Assembly: GCA_032718475.1 (NCBI GenBank)
Contig: JAUCBJ010002865.1
Coordinates: 1 to 57,142, forward strand
Direction of reading: 5' to 3'
Source: Nemertoderma westbladi
Lineage: Eukaryota; Xenacoelomorpha; Nemertodermatida; Nemertodermatidae
DNA length: 57,142 nucleotides
Below, piece by piece: positions 1-10,363 of the stretch; position 1 is the first letter of the stretch, and every line of letters starts with the position of its first letter. The notes below the pieces were generated by a model. That model was not told the origin of the DNA, searched no databases, and saw only the letters and a list, made by a program, of their open reading frames with translations. A program made the position numbers and the translations under genes.

Positions 1-2098
1 AATCTAAATGTAGGTTTTTTCGTAGTAAATTAAGGAAAGGTACATTTGGCCCGCCGTCCATTAACCTAGATTGTAAACAGTTGAGTAATGTTGAATGTTT
101 TAAATACTTAGGGCATATTATTTCCAGCGATTTTTCTGACGATTGTGATATATTTGGCACAAACTAGACTTTTTTATGCTAGAGCCAATTCCTTGATTAG
201 ACGCTTCAGTAACTGTTCTGATAAAGTTAAGAAAGTACTGTTTAACAGTTACTGTTCGTCAATCTATTGTTGTGCGTTGTGGTCTGACGTATATTTTTTA
301 TAGTCAAGTTTTAACAAACTTCACACTGCCATTAATAAATCTGTCCGGTCGTTATTTAATATTAAATTATACAATAAGGAGACCGACGAGATTAATAGTG
401 CAAGTCAAATGTTGGTAAATTTTAATATCCGCTCTCTTAAAGAGATTTTTAGAATATCACTTTTTAGTTTGCATACTCGTGTAAATTTGTCATCTAATTC
501 TATTTTAATATGTGTACGTAACACTTGCCGACCATTGTTTACAATGTACGATACTTTTAATATGTGTACGTAACACTTGCCGACCATTGTCTAAAATGTA
601 CGATACTTTTAATATGTGTACGTAACACTTGCCGACCATTGTCTACAATGTACGATACTTTTAATATGTGTACGTAACACTTGCCGACCATTGTCTAAAA
701 TGTACGATACTTTTAATATCTGTACGTAACACTTGCCGACCATTGTCTACAATGTACGATACTTTTAATATGTGTACGTAACACTTGCCGACCATTGTCT
801 ACAATGTACGATACTTTTATTATGTGTACGTAACACTTGCCGACCATTGTCTAAAATGTACGATACTTTTAATATGTGTACGTAACACTTGCCGACCATT
901 GTCTACAATGTACGATACTTTTAATATGTGTACGTAACACTTGCCGACCATTGTCTAAAATGTACGATACTTTTAATATGTGTACGTAACACTTGCCGAC
1001 CATTGTCTACAATGTACGATACTTTTAATATGTGTACGTAACACTTGCCGACCATTGTCTAAAATGTACGATACTTTTAATATGTGTACGTAACACTTGC
1101 CGACCATTGTCTACAATGTACGATACTTTTAATATGTGTACGTAACACTTGCCGACCATTGTCTAAAATGTACGATACTTTTAATATGTGTACGTAACAC
1201 TTGCCGACCATTGTCTACAATGTACGATACTTTTAATATGTGTACGTAACACTTGCCGACCATTGTCTACAATGTACGATACTTTTAATATGTGTACGTA
1301 ACACTTGCCGACCATTGTCTACAATGTACGATACTTTTAATATGTGTACGTAACACTTGCCGACCATTGTCTACAATGTACGATACTTTTAATATGTGTA
1401 CGTAACACTTGCCGACCATTGTCTAAAATGTACGATACTTTTAATATGTGTACGTAACACTTGCCGACCATTGTCTACAATGTACGATACTTTTAATATG
1501 TGTACGTAACACTTGCCGACCATTGTCTACAATGTACGATACTTTTAATATGTGTACGTAACACTTGCCGACCATTGTCTACAATGTACGATACTTTTAA
1601 TATGTGTACGTAACACTTGCCGACCATTGTCTACAATATACGATACTTTTAATATGTGTACGTAACACTTGCCGACCATTGTTTACAATGTACGATACTT
1701 TTAATATGTGTACGTAACACTTGCCGACCATTGTCTACAATATACGATACTTTTAATATGTGTACGTAACACTTGCCGACCATTGTTTACAATGTACGAT
1801 ACTTTTAATATGTGTACGTAACACTTGCCGACCATTGTCTACAATGTACGATACTTTTAATATGTGTACGTAACACTTGCCGACCATTGTCTACAATGTA
1901 CGATACTTTTAAGCGGTGGTGTTACTCACGTGCAACTTGACGCTTTTTATTTCACCTATGTTTCATTTTTTAGACCCATTTTACTAATTGTGCAGAAATT
2001 CCCTACCATTAGTGTTTTTATAGATATGGCACTGATATTTAATGTATATAATATGAATATTTGATGCTGAAATAAATAAAATAATAATAATAATAATA
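1..2098 (+). mobile_element. 3' end of a non-LTR retrotransposon (LINE), decayed and expanded by a minisatellite
   Basis: Plus-strand translation from about 63 to 571 gives the C-terminal part of a LINE reverse-transcriptase ORF: a FKYLGHIIS motif near 96-125, then RLFYARANSLIRRFS and NSYCSSIYCCALWS in the next frame, and LKEIFRISLFSLHTR near 430-480. A frameshift near 150-165 and a TAG at about 301-303 break it, so it is dead. The ORF runs directly into the first 52-bp repeat unit. After the last unit (1912) it would continue for a few codons to a stop, followed by an AT-rich 3' UTR ending in a (TAA)n tail at about 2075-2098, typical of LINE 3' ends. The 5' part lies outside the window. The motifs resemble CR1/Jockey-type elements, but the clade is not certain. 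Confidence 0.8.
504..1912 (+). repeat. 52-bp minisatellite, about 27 copies, inside LINE coding sequence
   Basis: Tandem 52-bp unit containing TATGTGTACGTAACACTTGC. Units differ mainly by ctacaatg versus ctaaaatg, and these two forms alternate over long stretches (about 560-1200), suggesting a 104-bp dimer. The first unit lies in frame in the LINE ORF and the flank after the last unit continues that ORF, so the ancestral state was one copy. 52 is not a multiple of three, so the array destroys the frame. A short ORF reading out of the last unit (1864-2064) is not a gene. Confidence 0.95.
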
Positions 2099-2100
2099 TA

Positions 2101-2330
2101 TTATACACCTGTTTCGTAATTTTTTTTATCCGACATTTTAATTAGTCTTAACCAGAATTTTATGGCTGCAAAAACATGTTTCACTTTAAGCGGTGTCACG
2201 CCCGTTTCACCATAAACCATAAAATTTGGCGTGCTAGATTTGACACCGATAATCCTTTTCAAATAACCTAGATGTACTCTTTCAATGTCTGTGGCTTTGT
2301 GGAATGCCCATATTTCAGAACCATAACTAA
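2101..2330 (-). mobile_element. LINE reverse-transcriptase C-terminal fragment, part 2 (downstream piece)
   Basis: The minus strand reads SYGSEIWAFHKATDIERVHL, then LKRIIGVKSSTPNFMVYGE and VFAAIKFWLRL. This is the classic block after the palm domain of non-LTR retrotransposon ORF2 (SYGSEIW, then the GV-STPN-MVYGE motif). It is the continuation of the fragment at 6342-6612; the DNA transposon at 2331-6341 inserted between LIIPVL and SYGSEIW. One extra base at the junction now breaks the frame. Only a relic of the element remains. Confidence 0.8.
2323..2330. repeat. 8-bp target site duplication, left copy (ATAACTAA)
   Basis: ATAACTAA directly precedes the left end TAGGGTGGGC of the DNA transposon and is repeated exactly at 6342-6349 after the right end. 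Confidence 0.9.
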
Positions 2331-2480
2331 TAGGGTGGGCCGATTTTCAGTTTTGGTCGAATTTTTATTTTTCTACCAACAAAAAAGTTGCCTTTCCATC
2401 CGAAATCAACAAAATAATTATTTTTAGTGTGAAAAAATGAAAATTACCCCCTGCACCAAAGGCCTAAATTTACAATTAGT
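2331..2480. repeat. Left terminal inverted repeat of the DNA transposon
   Basis: Pairs with the reverse complement of 6190-6341. A conserved inner block reads AAAAGTTGCCTTTCCATCC in both arms. The differences are a few substitutions and 1-2 nt indels. Confidence 0.92.
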
Positions 2481-2798
2481 CAGAAATATATAATTTTTTA
2501 CAGTAATTGTAATAATGCCATTTACTGCATAGATGTTTTGTCTTCTTGATAAACCTATTCTACCATGATGAAAATGATTTTAACAATCTGGTATTTATTT
2601 CAATAATATAATTTAACCCCTGCACTAATTCACTGAAAGAAGGCAATTATTACTGTATTACTTTAATTTTACAACATATAATGCTCTAATTGTAGTATAA
2701 TTAACACACAAACAACAGCAAAAATTCAAAAAACGGAAATTATCCATTAAAAAGTAACAGATCATAAACAAAGAAATTATTAACAACGATTACAAATA

Positions 2799-3903
2799 CT
2801 ATTTCATTTTTATTTTAAGTGCAAAATGTTTTTTAGAGCCAAATTGAGGCATTTCCTCCCTGCTACGTAATTCAGAACTAATATATCCATGTTGGCGCTT
2901 GAATCCACATACTTTCTTGGAAGCCTTTGACACACTATTAACTATCCTTTCCACCCCTTGCGAATGACATGGATACTCCCAAGTTATGGGTCCGCATTCT
3001 ATCATCTCATTCAATTGATATATTGGAATGTTTGAAACAAGAGGTGGTTGAAACATGTCAGCATTACATTTCAATAATTCGTTCAAATTTGATTCATGAC
3101 ATGTACAGTAATTTTTGGCTTCAGAAATAATCTGCATTTCGGCATTGGCTTGGCTGTGAGTTTTTTTAACCGGATATCTCGAATAATTTGAAAGGCCTCC
3201 TGTCTAACAGCAATATCTTCATCAGACAACATTCGCAACAACACATTTTCAGAATGAGCGTAATAAGCACCTTTTTGAAGAACCGGAAATACAATTTTCT
3301 TTTCTTCTTCATTAAGGCAATTGTTACATAGTTTCAAAAATTCACAAAATAGTAGAGCCCCATTATGTAGCTGCCATTTACATCTGATCATGAACCAGAA
3401 CGCTGCGTATATATGAACTATAAAATGTGTCAGTCTTTGTAATACAAACGAGGGTTCAGAGGTTGAAATATATAACCGCAATACCCGCGCAGCTGTAGTA
3501 AGCCACCTGGAATGCGAAATGGGTCCCGGCATTTTATTAGCCAGAGTTGGAGGACATTGACCTGATAGAACAGCTTCACAGATCTGGTATAAATACTTCT
3601 GGTCGTTTGAAAAATTATTTGCTACATCAGAGGGCACAGATGGAAACTTATTATTCGCAATGGTCTGAAAACTAACAACAGGCTTAATGTGACATTCATC
3701 TAGTAGCTTTCCTACATTTCCGGAGAACGAGTTAGACCCAGTAGTTTGACCATCTAATTGTTTTATTAAATGTTGTAACGGCAATTCATTTATATGTAAC
3801 AAACATATAGCATGATGGACCGGCCGATTATATTTACTCTCTAGGAGGGCAAATATTCCTCCACCCTTCCATCCTGTATTTGTGTTAGTGCTATCTGCTC
3901 CAA
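2799..3903 (-). CDS. Transposase exon 2 (C-terminal part), one frameshift
   Basis: The exon starts at 3903 after a strong acceptor (a pyrimidine tract ending TTTTTCAG at 3904-3911). It begins VGADSTNTNTG, GGG and LLHINELPLQHL, a DDE-like region with D at GADSTN and at LDGQTTG, followed by FSNDQKYLYQICEAVLSG and GPISHSRWLTTAARVLRLYI. The reading frame is open to about 3112, where a run of five A (minus strand; 3112-3116) shifts it; the next frame is open to the stop at 2799. Inserting one A would join both frames. Homologous ORFs of this GPISHSRWLT type are, as I remember, common as unnamed proteins in arthropod and cnidarian genomes. Superfamily uncertain. Confidence 0.75.
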
Positions 3904-4460
3904 CTGAAAAATAGGAAAAAAATATTATTTTTAATATAAATAAGTAAATGATAATTATAATAAAAATAGTTACAATACAATACTAAAACTGTAACAACTG
4001 AAATAATAATTAAAATGTTTAAATTTATTTTACAGTAATTATATCATTACTTACTATTTATATTTTAATATAATAAAGTAAAAAACAGTAAATGAGTAAA
4101 GTTTTAATCGGCCATTAGGCCAGGGATTACACACAAAAAGTCTCCAGTTTCCAGTGCGGCCCCCCAGAACTCTACTCCCCAGCGAGATACAAATTCAATG
4201 CAACCACTACTCCAAGGTGGACCTCACAATTAATATTTATTATATTTTTAATATAAGTCTGTCAAACATACCTTTTTTAATTTACATGAATTTGTTCAAA
4301 TTTATTTGTATTACTTATTATATTTTTATTTTTGTTAATTTCATGAATATTAGCATATTTAACTAACCAACAACAAGTTGATCATTGTTCAAATTTATTT
4401 GTATTACTTATTATATTTTTATTTTTGTTAATTTCATGAATATTAGCATATTTAACTAAC
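3904..4460 (-). other. Intron of the transposase gene
   Basis: Inferred 557-nt AT-rich intron. The donor is GTTAGT at 4460-4455 and the acceptor TTTTTCAG ends at 3904. Splicing joins codon GTT-G to TT-GGA and gives a continuous frame. A 93-bp direct duplication puts a second copy of the donor inside the intron, at 4367. Confidence 0.7.
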
Positions 4461-4477
4461 CAACAACAAGTTGATCA
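4292..4477. repeat. 93-bp tandem duplication across the transposase splice donor
   Basis: 4292-4384 and 4385-4477 are the same sequence. Read on the minus strand, the unit carries the last 17 nt of transposase exon 1 plus 76 nt of intron, so the 5' splice site exists twice, at 4460 and 4367. Confidence 0.93.
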
Positions 4478-5534
4478 GTTTGAATTCCTTGTGAATCGAA
4501 AAATTCGGCGATAGCATCAACAATATCAGTAGCTGTAGCAGTAGTTGGAGAAACGTGTCCAATATATTTGGTACCAGGTTCTTGTACTAGAGTATAATGA
4601 TCCTGCTTTATTATCCTGTGGTTTTCTAATGTCTTGTCGATCTTTCCGTCAAAATATAGTCCAGTCAATGGTTCCTTTTCTTCAGAATCTAAAATAGATC
4701 CCTGGATTTTTCTCTTGTGCGTCTTAATTTGTTTTTATCAACAACACTAGATATTCCCATATCATGAAGTACAGCTGAGCTAATAGCAGCTGCAGCTCTA
4801 TCGCTGACACCGAATCTGTCTGCAACTTTCCCAACATTAGGAAGAGAAACTGTGGAATATGTCGAACTTATTGATGTTTCACTATAGCCTGGAGGATGAA
4901 ACTCTTCTTCATTATCTCTGATTGAACATGACTCGCTATTGGTATCTGATTCCACACCCTGGCTCACATTGAAAACTATGGATTCAGAATTTCCTTGTTG
5001 AAGTTTCTGGTTTCGTTTAAGTTTCTCTGTGGTGATAATATCAACAGGTCCAATTACCATTTTACGATCAGATCGTTGATCTTCTAAAAATTCCCATTCT
5101 CGTAGTGGAATTTTTAGAGGCAAGGGGCAGGTACACGAACTTCTAGATAAACATCTACAAGCAGCTATATCGAATAAGCTATGCAACTTACGATAATATG
5201 CCTCAGTTTTCAAATGAAAGTCTGGTTTCTCCCTGCGATTCTTTGGGACATGGTTCAATGCTTTGCTCTCGTCAAACAGTTTACGAATTCGACCAGTTAA
5301 GTTTGTTGCTGAATAAACTGATGGAATAGTGGCTTTAGTCCATATTGACAATAGTGTATCAACCGTACTACGAAAATCTTCATTGGTATTTTGCATTCCC
5401 ATCGGTCGTTTCTCAACTAAGAACATTAGATGTTGCATCACATCTAATCCGGTTGGTAAAGTAGTAGCTTTCAATATCTCCAACTCCTTTGAATAACAAA
5501 AAAAATCATATCGAATTCGAGTTGAACGAGCCAT
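4461..5534 (-). CDS. Transposase exon 1 (N-terminal part), one frameshift
   Basis: Starts ATG at 5534 with MARSTRIRYDFFCYSKELE. A Cys-rich segment (CRCLSRSSCTC, about residues 125-135) may bind metal. An acidic and Ser-rich linker follows, then VADRFGVSDRAAAAI. A run of five A (minus strand; 4707-4711) shifts the frame; downstream, in the +1 frame, comes EEKEPLTGLYFDGKID and onwards to the donor at 4460. With one A restored here and one in exon 2, the coding length is about 726 codons and the splice phase is correct. So the gene is intact except for two homopolymer shifts, which may be sequencing errors. The ORF uses the transposon's minus strand, about 650 bp inside its right end. Confidence 0.75.
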
Positions 5535-6189
5535 GAGAAATTTAAATAATAAGTAATGCAGTAAATGTCAGTCAGAAAAACATGAGGAAAGATTACACTA
5601 AATCAACAATTAATTACTTATAATTTTATTAAATCTGAATTTCTTTATAGGCTGCATCAAACTTGAATCACTACTAACATAAACAAAGATAAACAAAAAA
5701 AACAACACCAGCTGTCCTGTCAGTCAAAACAAATAACAATCATGTCCATGTGTCCCATTTGCAGGTACTGATCTGGATGTGCTGATTGTCTCTAACCGTT
5801 AATCCACAACAATCTAGTCTGCCTGTGGTCCTTACTTTAACCACTAAATACCAATACTAAATACCCGTACCGGTACTGCAGTACTGAAATTCAACAATAC
5901 TAGTCCACATAATAAAACATAATCAAACTGTTTGAATTTCCCCCCATTTTTTAATATTTTATATTGGGGAAATCTAATGTGATTAGTTTCCATTTTAACT
6001 AAAATAATCAAATTTAATTAAAAAATACTTATTATTGATTATGTGTGTGGGTCTTAATATCCTGCATGGTATCGAATACATCGTTTTTAATGCAATTCCC
6101 ATACCATTACTTAATAAAGAACATAATACCAATATGTTGTAATTCGAATTATGAAAACTAAAGTAAAATAATAATAATAATTTTTTTGG

Positions 6190-6341
6190 TTAATTGTAAA
6201 TTTTCAGGCTCTTGGTGCAGGGGGGCAATTTTCATTTTTTCACACTAAAAATAATTATTATGTTGATTTCGGATGGAAAGGCAACTTTTTTGTTGGTAGA
6301 CAAATAAAAATTCGACAAAAACTGAAAAACGGCCCACCCTA
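6190..6341. repeat. Right terminal inverted repeat of the DNA transposon
   Basis: Reverse complement of 2331-2480 with about 90% identity by eye. It ends GCCCACCCTA at 6341 and is followed by the ATAACTAA target duplication at 6342-6349. Confidence 0.92.
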
Positions 6342-6612
6342 ATAACTAAAGTACCGGTATAATTAAAGACTGAAATAGGTTATATCTAAGGTCAAACCCA
6401 ATATATGGAAATTCTAACAAATACTTATTGACAGGAAATAGGGCCTTGCTTCCCTTGTCGGCCAAAAGTTTTTGCGCTGGCGTGAATGAACCCATACATG
6501 AGATCTTAATACCCAAGTAGGTGTAGTGTGGCACGGTCTCGTGCTCATTCCCTTTGTATGTCCATTTTTCAGTTTACTGGTGTTAACTTGATGAAAGATC
6601 AATGACCCAAGA
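6342..6612 (-). mobile_element. LINE reverse-transcriptase fragment, part 1 (upstream piece)
   Basis: The minus strand reads IFHQVNTSKLK, then after a frameshift VPHYTYLGIKIS, GSFTPAQKLLADKGSKALF and LRYNLFQSLIIPVL. The YLGI and GSF-A-K-LA motifs are typical of the region after the RT catalytic core. It continues in 2101-2330 on the other side of the inserted DNA transposon. Confidence 0.78.
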
Positions 6613-6745
6613 ATGAACTTCCTTCATGCATCAAATGGGTCCAACCTTAGGATCAAGGTAACTAGTACCACAGGCAAATGGCCATAACCTACCCTTTGGC
6701 ACAAGTGACTCTTATTATTCTCAATTTTCGCTTTTATTTCTCCCA
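6613..6745 (-). repeat. Dispersed (SINE-like) repeat, inverted partner of 7137-7215
   Basis: On the minus strand this contains AGAAATAAAAG, then GTGCCAAAGGGTAGGTTATG, which also occurs with small changes on the plus strand at 7137-7215. No tRNA-like boxes are clear. It could be a SINE or the UTR of a LINE. Confidence 0.45.
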
Positions 6746-7136
6746 CTGCATTAATCGTACTATAAGGTATATGGTACGTATATATATATATATATATATC
6801 GCACTATAAGGTAAGGTCTATAATTAAAGACATTTTCTACAAAAAAAACTATAGAGAACTACTGTAATCAGTACTCTTTTATTTTGAAGGTGTATGTATA
6901 CACTAAATCAATTCGTTGTCACAGTGATGTGTGTGTATATTTTTGATGCCTTAAGATAATTAGAAATATCATTTTAGTGTATTTGTCTAAAAATCATCAT
7001 GGCACTAATGTTGACTTGTGCCGTGCTTAAGATTTTCTGCAATATCTCAAGAACTATTCGCTCTACTGTTGTTTTGATAGTGTCTACCCCAACTAAATAG
7101 GTCATTGCGGTTCTAATGAGCATAATATTAATGAAG
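6746..7136. other. Gene-free AT-rich spacer with (TA)n
   Basis: A (TA) microsatellite lies at about 6779-6799, with GCACTATAAGGTA-type text repeated on either side (6758 and 6801). No coding signal is seen. Confidence 0.6.
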
Positions 7137-7215
7137 TAGGAGAAATAAAAGTTGTCCCTCGCGAAAATTTAGTATAAGAGACACTTGCGCCAAAGGGTAG
7201 GTTCTGGCCATGTTC
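7137..7215 (+). repeat. Dispersed (SINE-like) repeat
   Basis: Plus-strand relative of 6613-6745, containing CGCCAAAGGGTAGGTTCTGG. It directly abuts LINE copy A. Confidence 0.45.
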
Positions 7216-7738
7216 CATGGCACAACTGCCTCCTGAAGTCGAGGAAATCCTGCCAAGTACCTAAGAGATCTAGACTTTGCTGATGACTTAAGAGTACTTT
7301 CAGAATCACTAGAGGGTGCACAACAGCTCCTCGGCTCATTAGAACAGGCTGCTTCTAGTGTTGGTCTTTTTATTAACACCAAAAAGACCAAAATTATTAC
7401 AGTAAACTTTGAAAGTCCTCAGTAAGTCTCTGACCGGTTGAGCATAAGCTCAAAGGATGGTATGCTTGAGCATGTGGACGACTTTTGTTACCTGGGATCA
7501 TGGATGCGGAAGTCAGGTGAGGACCTTCGAATACGTAAGGGAAAGGCATGGGCAGCCTTGAATAGGCTTTCCAGGATTTGGAATTCACAGAGAATTAATC
7601 GGAAACTTAAGGTCCGATTATTTAGAGCAGCAGTAGTTCCAGTACTCCTCTATGGGAGTCCATGCTGGGCTCTAACTGCTGAGGACACCAAATCTCTGGA
7701 TGGCACATTCACAAGAATGCTACGCCGGGTTCATTGTT
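7216..7738 (+). mobile_element. RTE-like LINE copy A (RT fragment, dead)
   Basis: Close relative of copies B, C and D. The plus strand carries the LDFADDL catalytic box near 7271-7290, then DDFCYLGSWMRKSGEDLRIR, KAWAALNRLSRIW and VLLYGSPCWAL. The start is truncated at GSRSRGNPAKYL, and stops lie in the upstream part (TAA at 7424). Similarity ends at RRVHC (about 7738). Confidence 0.85.
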
Positions 7739-7852
7739 TTTCATAAGTGCAACGTCCTGGGATGTCTTCCCTTCTATACACTGATATATTATCTGGTCAA
7801 TTTATTGTTTTAATATTTTTAATATTGTGAGCGAATAATAATAATAATAATA
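7739..7852 (+). mobile_element. Probable 3' tail of another LINE, ending in (AAT)n
   Basis: About 110 bp, unlike copies B-D after RRVHC, ending in a pure (AAT)n run at about 7828-7852. That is a LINE-type 3' terminus. Its parent element is unknown. Confidence 0.4.
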
Positions 7853-9012
7853 ATACTTATTTACTTCACTAACTTTCACTTATAAAAAATAATATTATAT
7901 ACATTCGACATCCCGAGCTAAATCCAATCACTTCTCCCAAATTGTACTTAGAATGATGGACATTACCTATACATAATATTGTTTGATGTATTGTTAATGT
8001 TTTTACAGAAGTATCGAACTCAGAAAATCAACGATGGGGAAGGAGTCTGGAAAAACACAGATGTTGTTATTTTTTATTCGCTAGCTTCCAACATCCACTG
8101 ACTGTAATCTCATGAATTCCTCCTTCCTCTAAAGGGTTTTCTATCATCAATTCCACACTATTCCACTCTTTCCATTGTATGATCTATATAATAAGAAAAT
8201 AAGTGTAAATTACAAATTACAATGTCTGTGTGCATCAACTGTTTAATTCAAAACTCTAGTTGGCGGGAAATTTAAATTTGTGGTGGAGCTGGTGCAGACT
8301 CACTAAAGTTGAAACCTAGACGCAACACGCAACAACTTATTGTTTGCTTATGTTGATTTTACTTTTACTTAGAAATATTACTTACCATTTTAATCTAAAA
8401 CACACATTTCAATGTCCTTTCAAACATTTTAATCGGTTTAGGCTGTTAGGTGTTAGGTTCCGGAAGGAAAAGTTCCAGCAGTTACCAGAAGACAGGAAGA
8501 TGTAACCAGGGTAACCAGAAGAAGAAGATACCAGAAAAGTTACCAATGATTTAGAACATCATCACCGTTCTGCCGTTAGGTTTCAGGCTTCTTCACTGCT
8601 TCACTGTTCCCGTTAGGCTGTTAGAAATATGGGGAGAATTACCATTGCAAATTCTTAACTAAATTGCATTGGAATTATTAATTAAACAAGTAATTTATTC
8701 ACACCAACCAACATGGCGTTACGTTACTGTTAACTGCTAATAAATTGACTTCTCCCATACATAAACCACACAAACTGTACCGGTCAGCCGGTACATACAA
8801 TATCCCGTATTTATTTATGCCCCTACTAAAGTGTAATGGACATTCAGCCAGCCATAACTGCATACGCATACCGCACCCGTACTTACTGTAGAAACTTTAC
8901 TTACATCTGTACAATACTGCAATACAAGACGTGCAAGAAACGATAATAACGTACGGTAACTAAGCATTTAGCATTTAGGCCTACTGTAGAAAAGACTTTC
9001 GCCACACAGTTC
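7853..9012. other. Gene-poor spacer; only weak exon candidates
   Basis: No long ORF. On the minus strand an ATG followed by GTAAGT (about 8385-8378) and an acceptor at 8184 could frame a tiny two-exon ORF (see findings). TTGGCGGGAA, the E2F consensus, lies at 8260-8269. Short direct repeats of accaga/gttacc type occur at 8476-8545. Confidence 0.4.
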
Positions 9013-9026
9013 AGTAGTAGGCTTAC
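9013..9026. repeat. Target site duplication of LINE copy B (left)
   Basis: AGTAGTAGGCTTAC recurs at 10141-10154 on the other side of copy B. The first six bases also match the LINE 3' end, so the true duplication may be 8-14 bp. Confidence 0.7.
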
Positions 9027-10140
9027 CTACTTTCATACTTTCATTATACTGTATGGGATTCCTGATGAAATTATTGCAGCAATCAGATCAGTATACGATG
9101 GTTCAGCAACATTTGTGTCTACTGTTGACGGTGACACAGAACCATTTGAAGTATGGGGCGTCCTCCAAGGAGACACACTTGCACCATTCTTGTTCATTAT
9201 TGTGGTTGACTATGTTCTACGCATGTCCTTAGATCATCATAATGATGATGGGGTGATGATAACTCCACCTACTGGCTCCAGAAGTCGAGGAAATCCTGCC
9301 AAGTACCTAACTGATCTAGACTTTGCTGATGACTTAGGAGTACTCTCAGAATCCTTAGAGGGAGCCCAACGGCTCCTCAGCTCATTAGAACATGCTGCTT
9401 CTAGTGTTGGTCTTTTTATTAACTCCAGAAAGACCAAAATTTTGACAGTTAACTTTGAAAGTTCTCAGCAAGTCTCTGATCGGATGAGCATAAGCTCAAA
9501 GGATGGTATGCTTGAGCATGTGGACGACTTCTGTTACCTGGGATCATGGATCCGGAAGTCAGGTGAGGACCTTCGAATACGTAAGGGAAAGGCATGGGCA
9601 GCCTTGAATAGGCTTTCCAGGATTTGGAAGTCACCGAGAATTAATCGGAAACTCAAGGTCCGATTATTTAGAGCAGCAGTAGTTCCAGTACTCCTCTACG
9701 GGAGTCCATGCTGGGCTCTAACTGCTGAGGACACCAAATCTCTGGATGGCACATTCACAAGAATGCTACGCCGGGTTCATTGTCAGATTGTGTCAAGTAC
9801 AATGCACACATCTCCAACCAGACACTATATAACATTGGAGGGGTCTCATTGGTTCCCCCAAGCTTGACACTAGAACAAAATCGCCTCCGCTTTGCAGGAC
9901 ATTGCTTTCGCCGTGAGGACCAGCCAGTGCATAATCTTGTACTTTGGCAGCCTCATGGAGTGAATAAGCATGGTGGATAGCCCATGACTTTCTTGAGATG
10001 CATCTTAAAGGACACTGGCCTTGAAGATGCGGATGATCTAGCAAATGTCATGGGTGATAGGGAGTTGTGGCGGTGCAATTTTGTTGACAAGCCGGCACAG
10101 CATTCTTAAAAATGCAGCTGCAATGCAGCATGCCGATCCT
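9027..10140 (+). mobile_element. RTE-like LINE copy B (5'-truncated, frameshifted)
   Basis: Reads YGIPDEIIAAIRSVYDGSA from about 9050, then GVLQGDTLAPFLFIIVVDYV, the LDFADDL active-site box (DD at about 9320), DDFCYLGSWIRKSGEDL and VLLYGSPCWALTAEDTKSLD. A 7-bp insertion near 9783 shifts the frame. The C-terminal part (LRFAGHCFRREDQPVHNLVL, then RELWRCNFVDKPAQHS) follows in another frame with a TAG at about 9978. The conserved 3' end has the palindromic TGCAGCTGCA and GCCGATCCTAGTAGT. It is only the RT C-terminal half of a full element; the endonuclease is absent. Confidence 0.88.
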
Positions 10141-10154
10141 AGTAGTAGGCTTAC

Positions 10155-10363
10155 ATACTGTATACAGTAGAGATCCTCCAATTATACCACACACCATTGT
10201 CCATTGCAATCTCGAGTATGGTATGATGTATAATATGTGTACTGTACGGTATAGTATAGGCCCTAATATAGTAGGTTTCTTAGTTCAGTAGTGTTTATAT
10301 TATTCTACACATGACAGTACGTTCTCGTTCGTACCCTTCTGGTGGTTTCTCATACATCATATT
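10155..10363. promoter_or_regulatory. 5' flank of FDXR
   Basis: 208 bp between the LINE copy B target duplication and the FDXR start codon. It holds TACTGTAC-type repeats and CATCATATT just before ATG. No TATA box is clear. The promoter must lie here or further upstream, across the LINE. Confidence 0.35.

Larger units (their letters stand above)
2331..6341 (-). mobile_element. 4.0-kb DNA transposon with 150-bp terminal inverted repeats
   Basis: The ends are inverted copies: 2331-2480 and 6190-6341 both begin TAGGGTGGGC from the outside and match for about 150 bp with only scattered differences. An exact 8-bp direct repeat flanks the element. It encodes one spliced transposase on the minus strand (5534 to 2799). 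The remaining 2481-2798 and 5535-6189 are AT-rich and without genes. The 8-bp duplication is shared by hAT, P and some other superfamilies; I do not assign one from memory. The insertion is younger than the LINE it splits. Confidence 0.93.
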
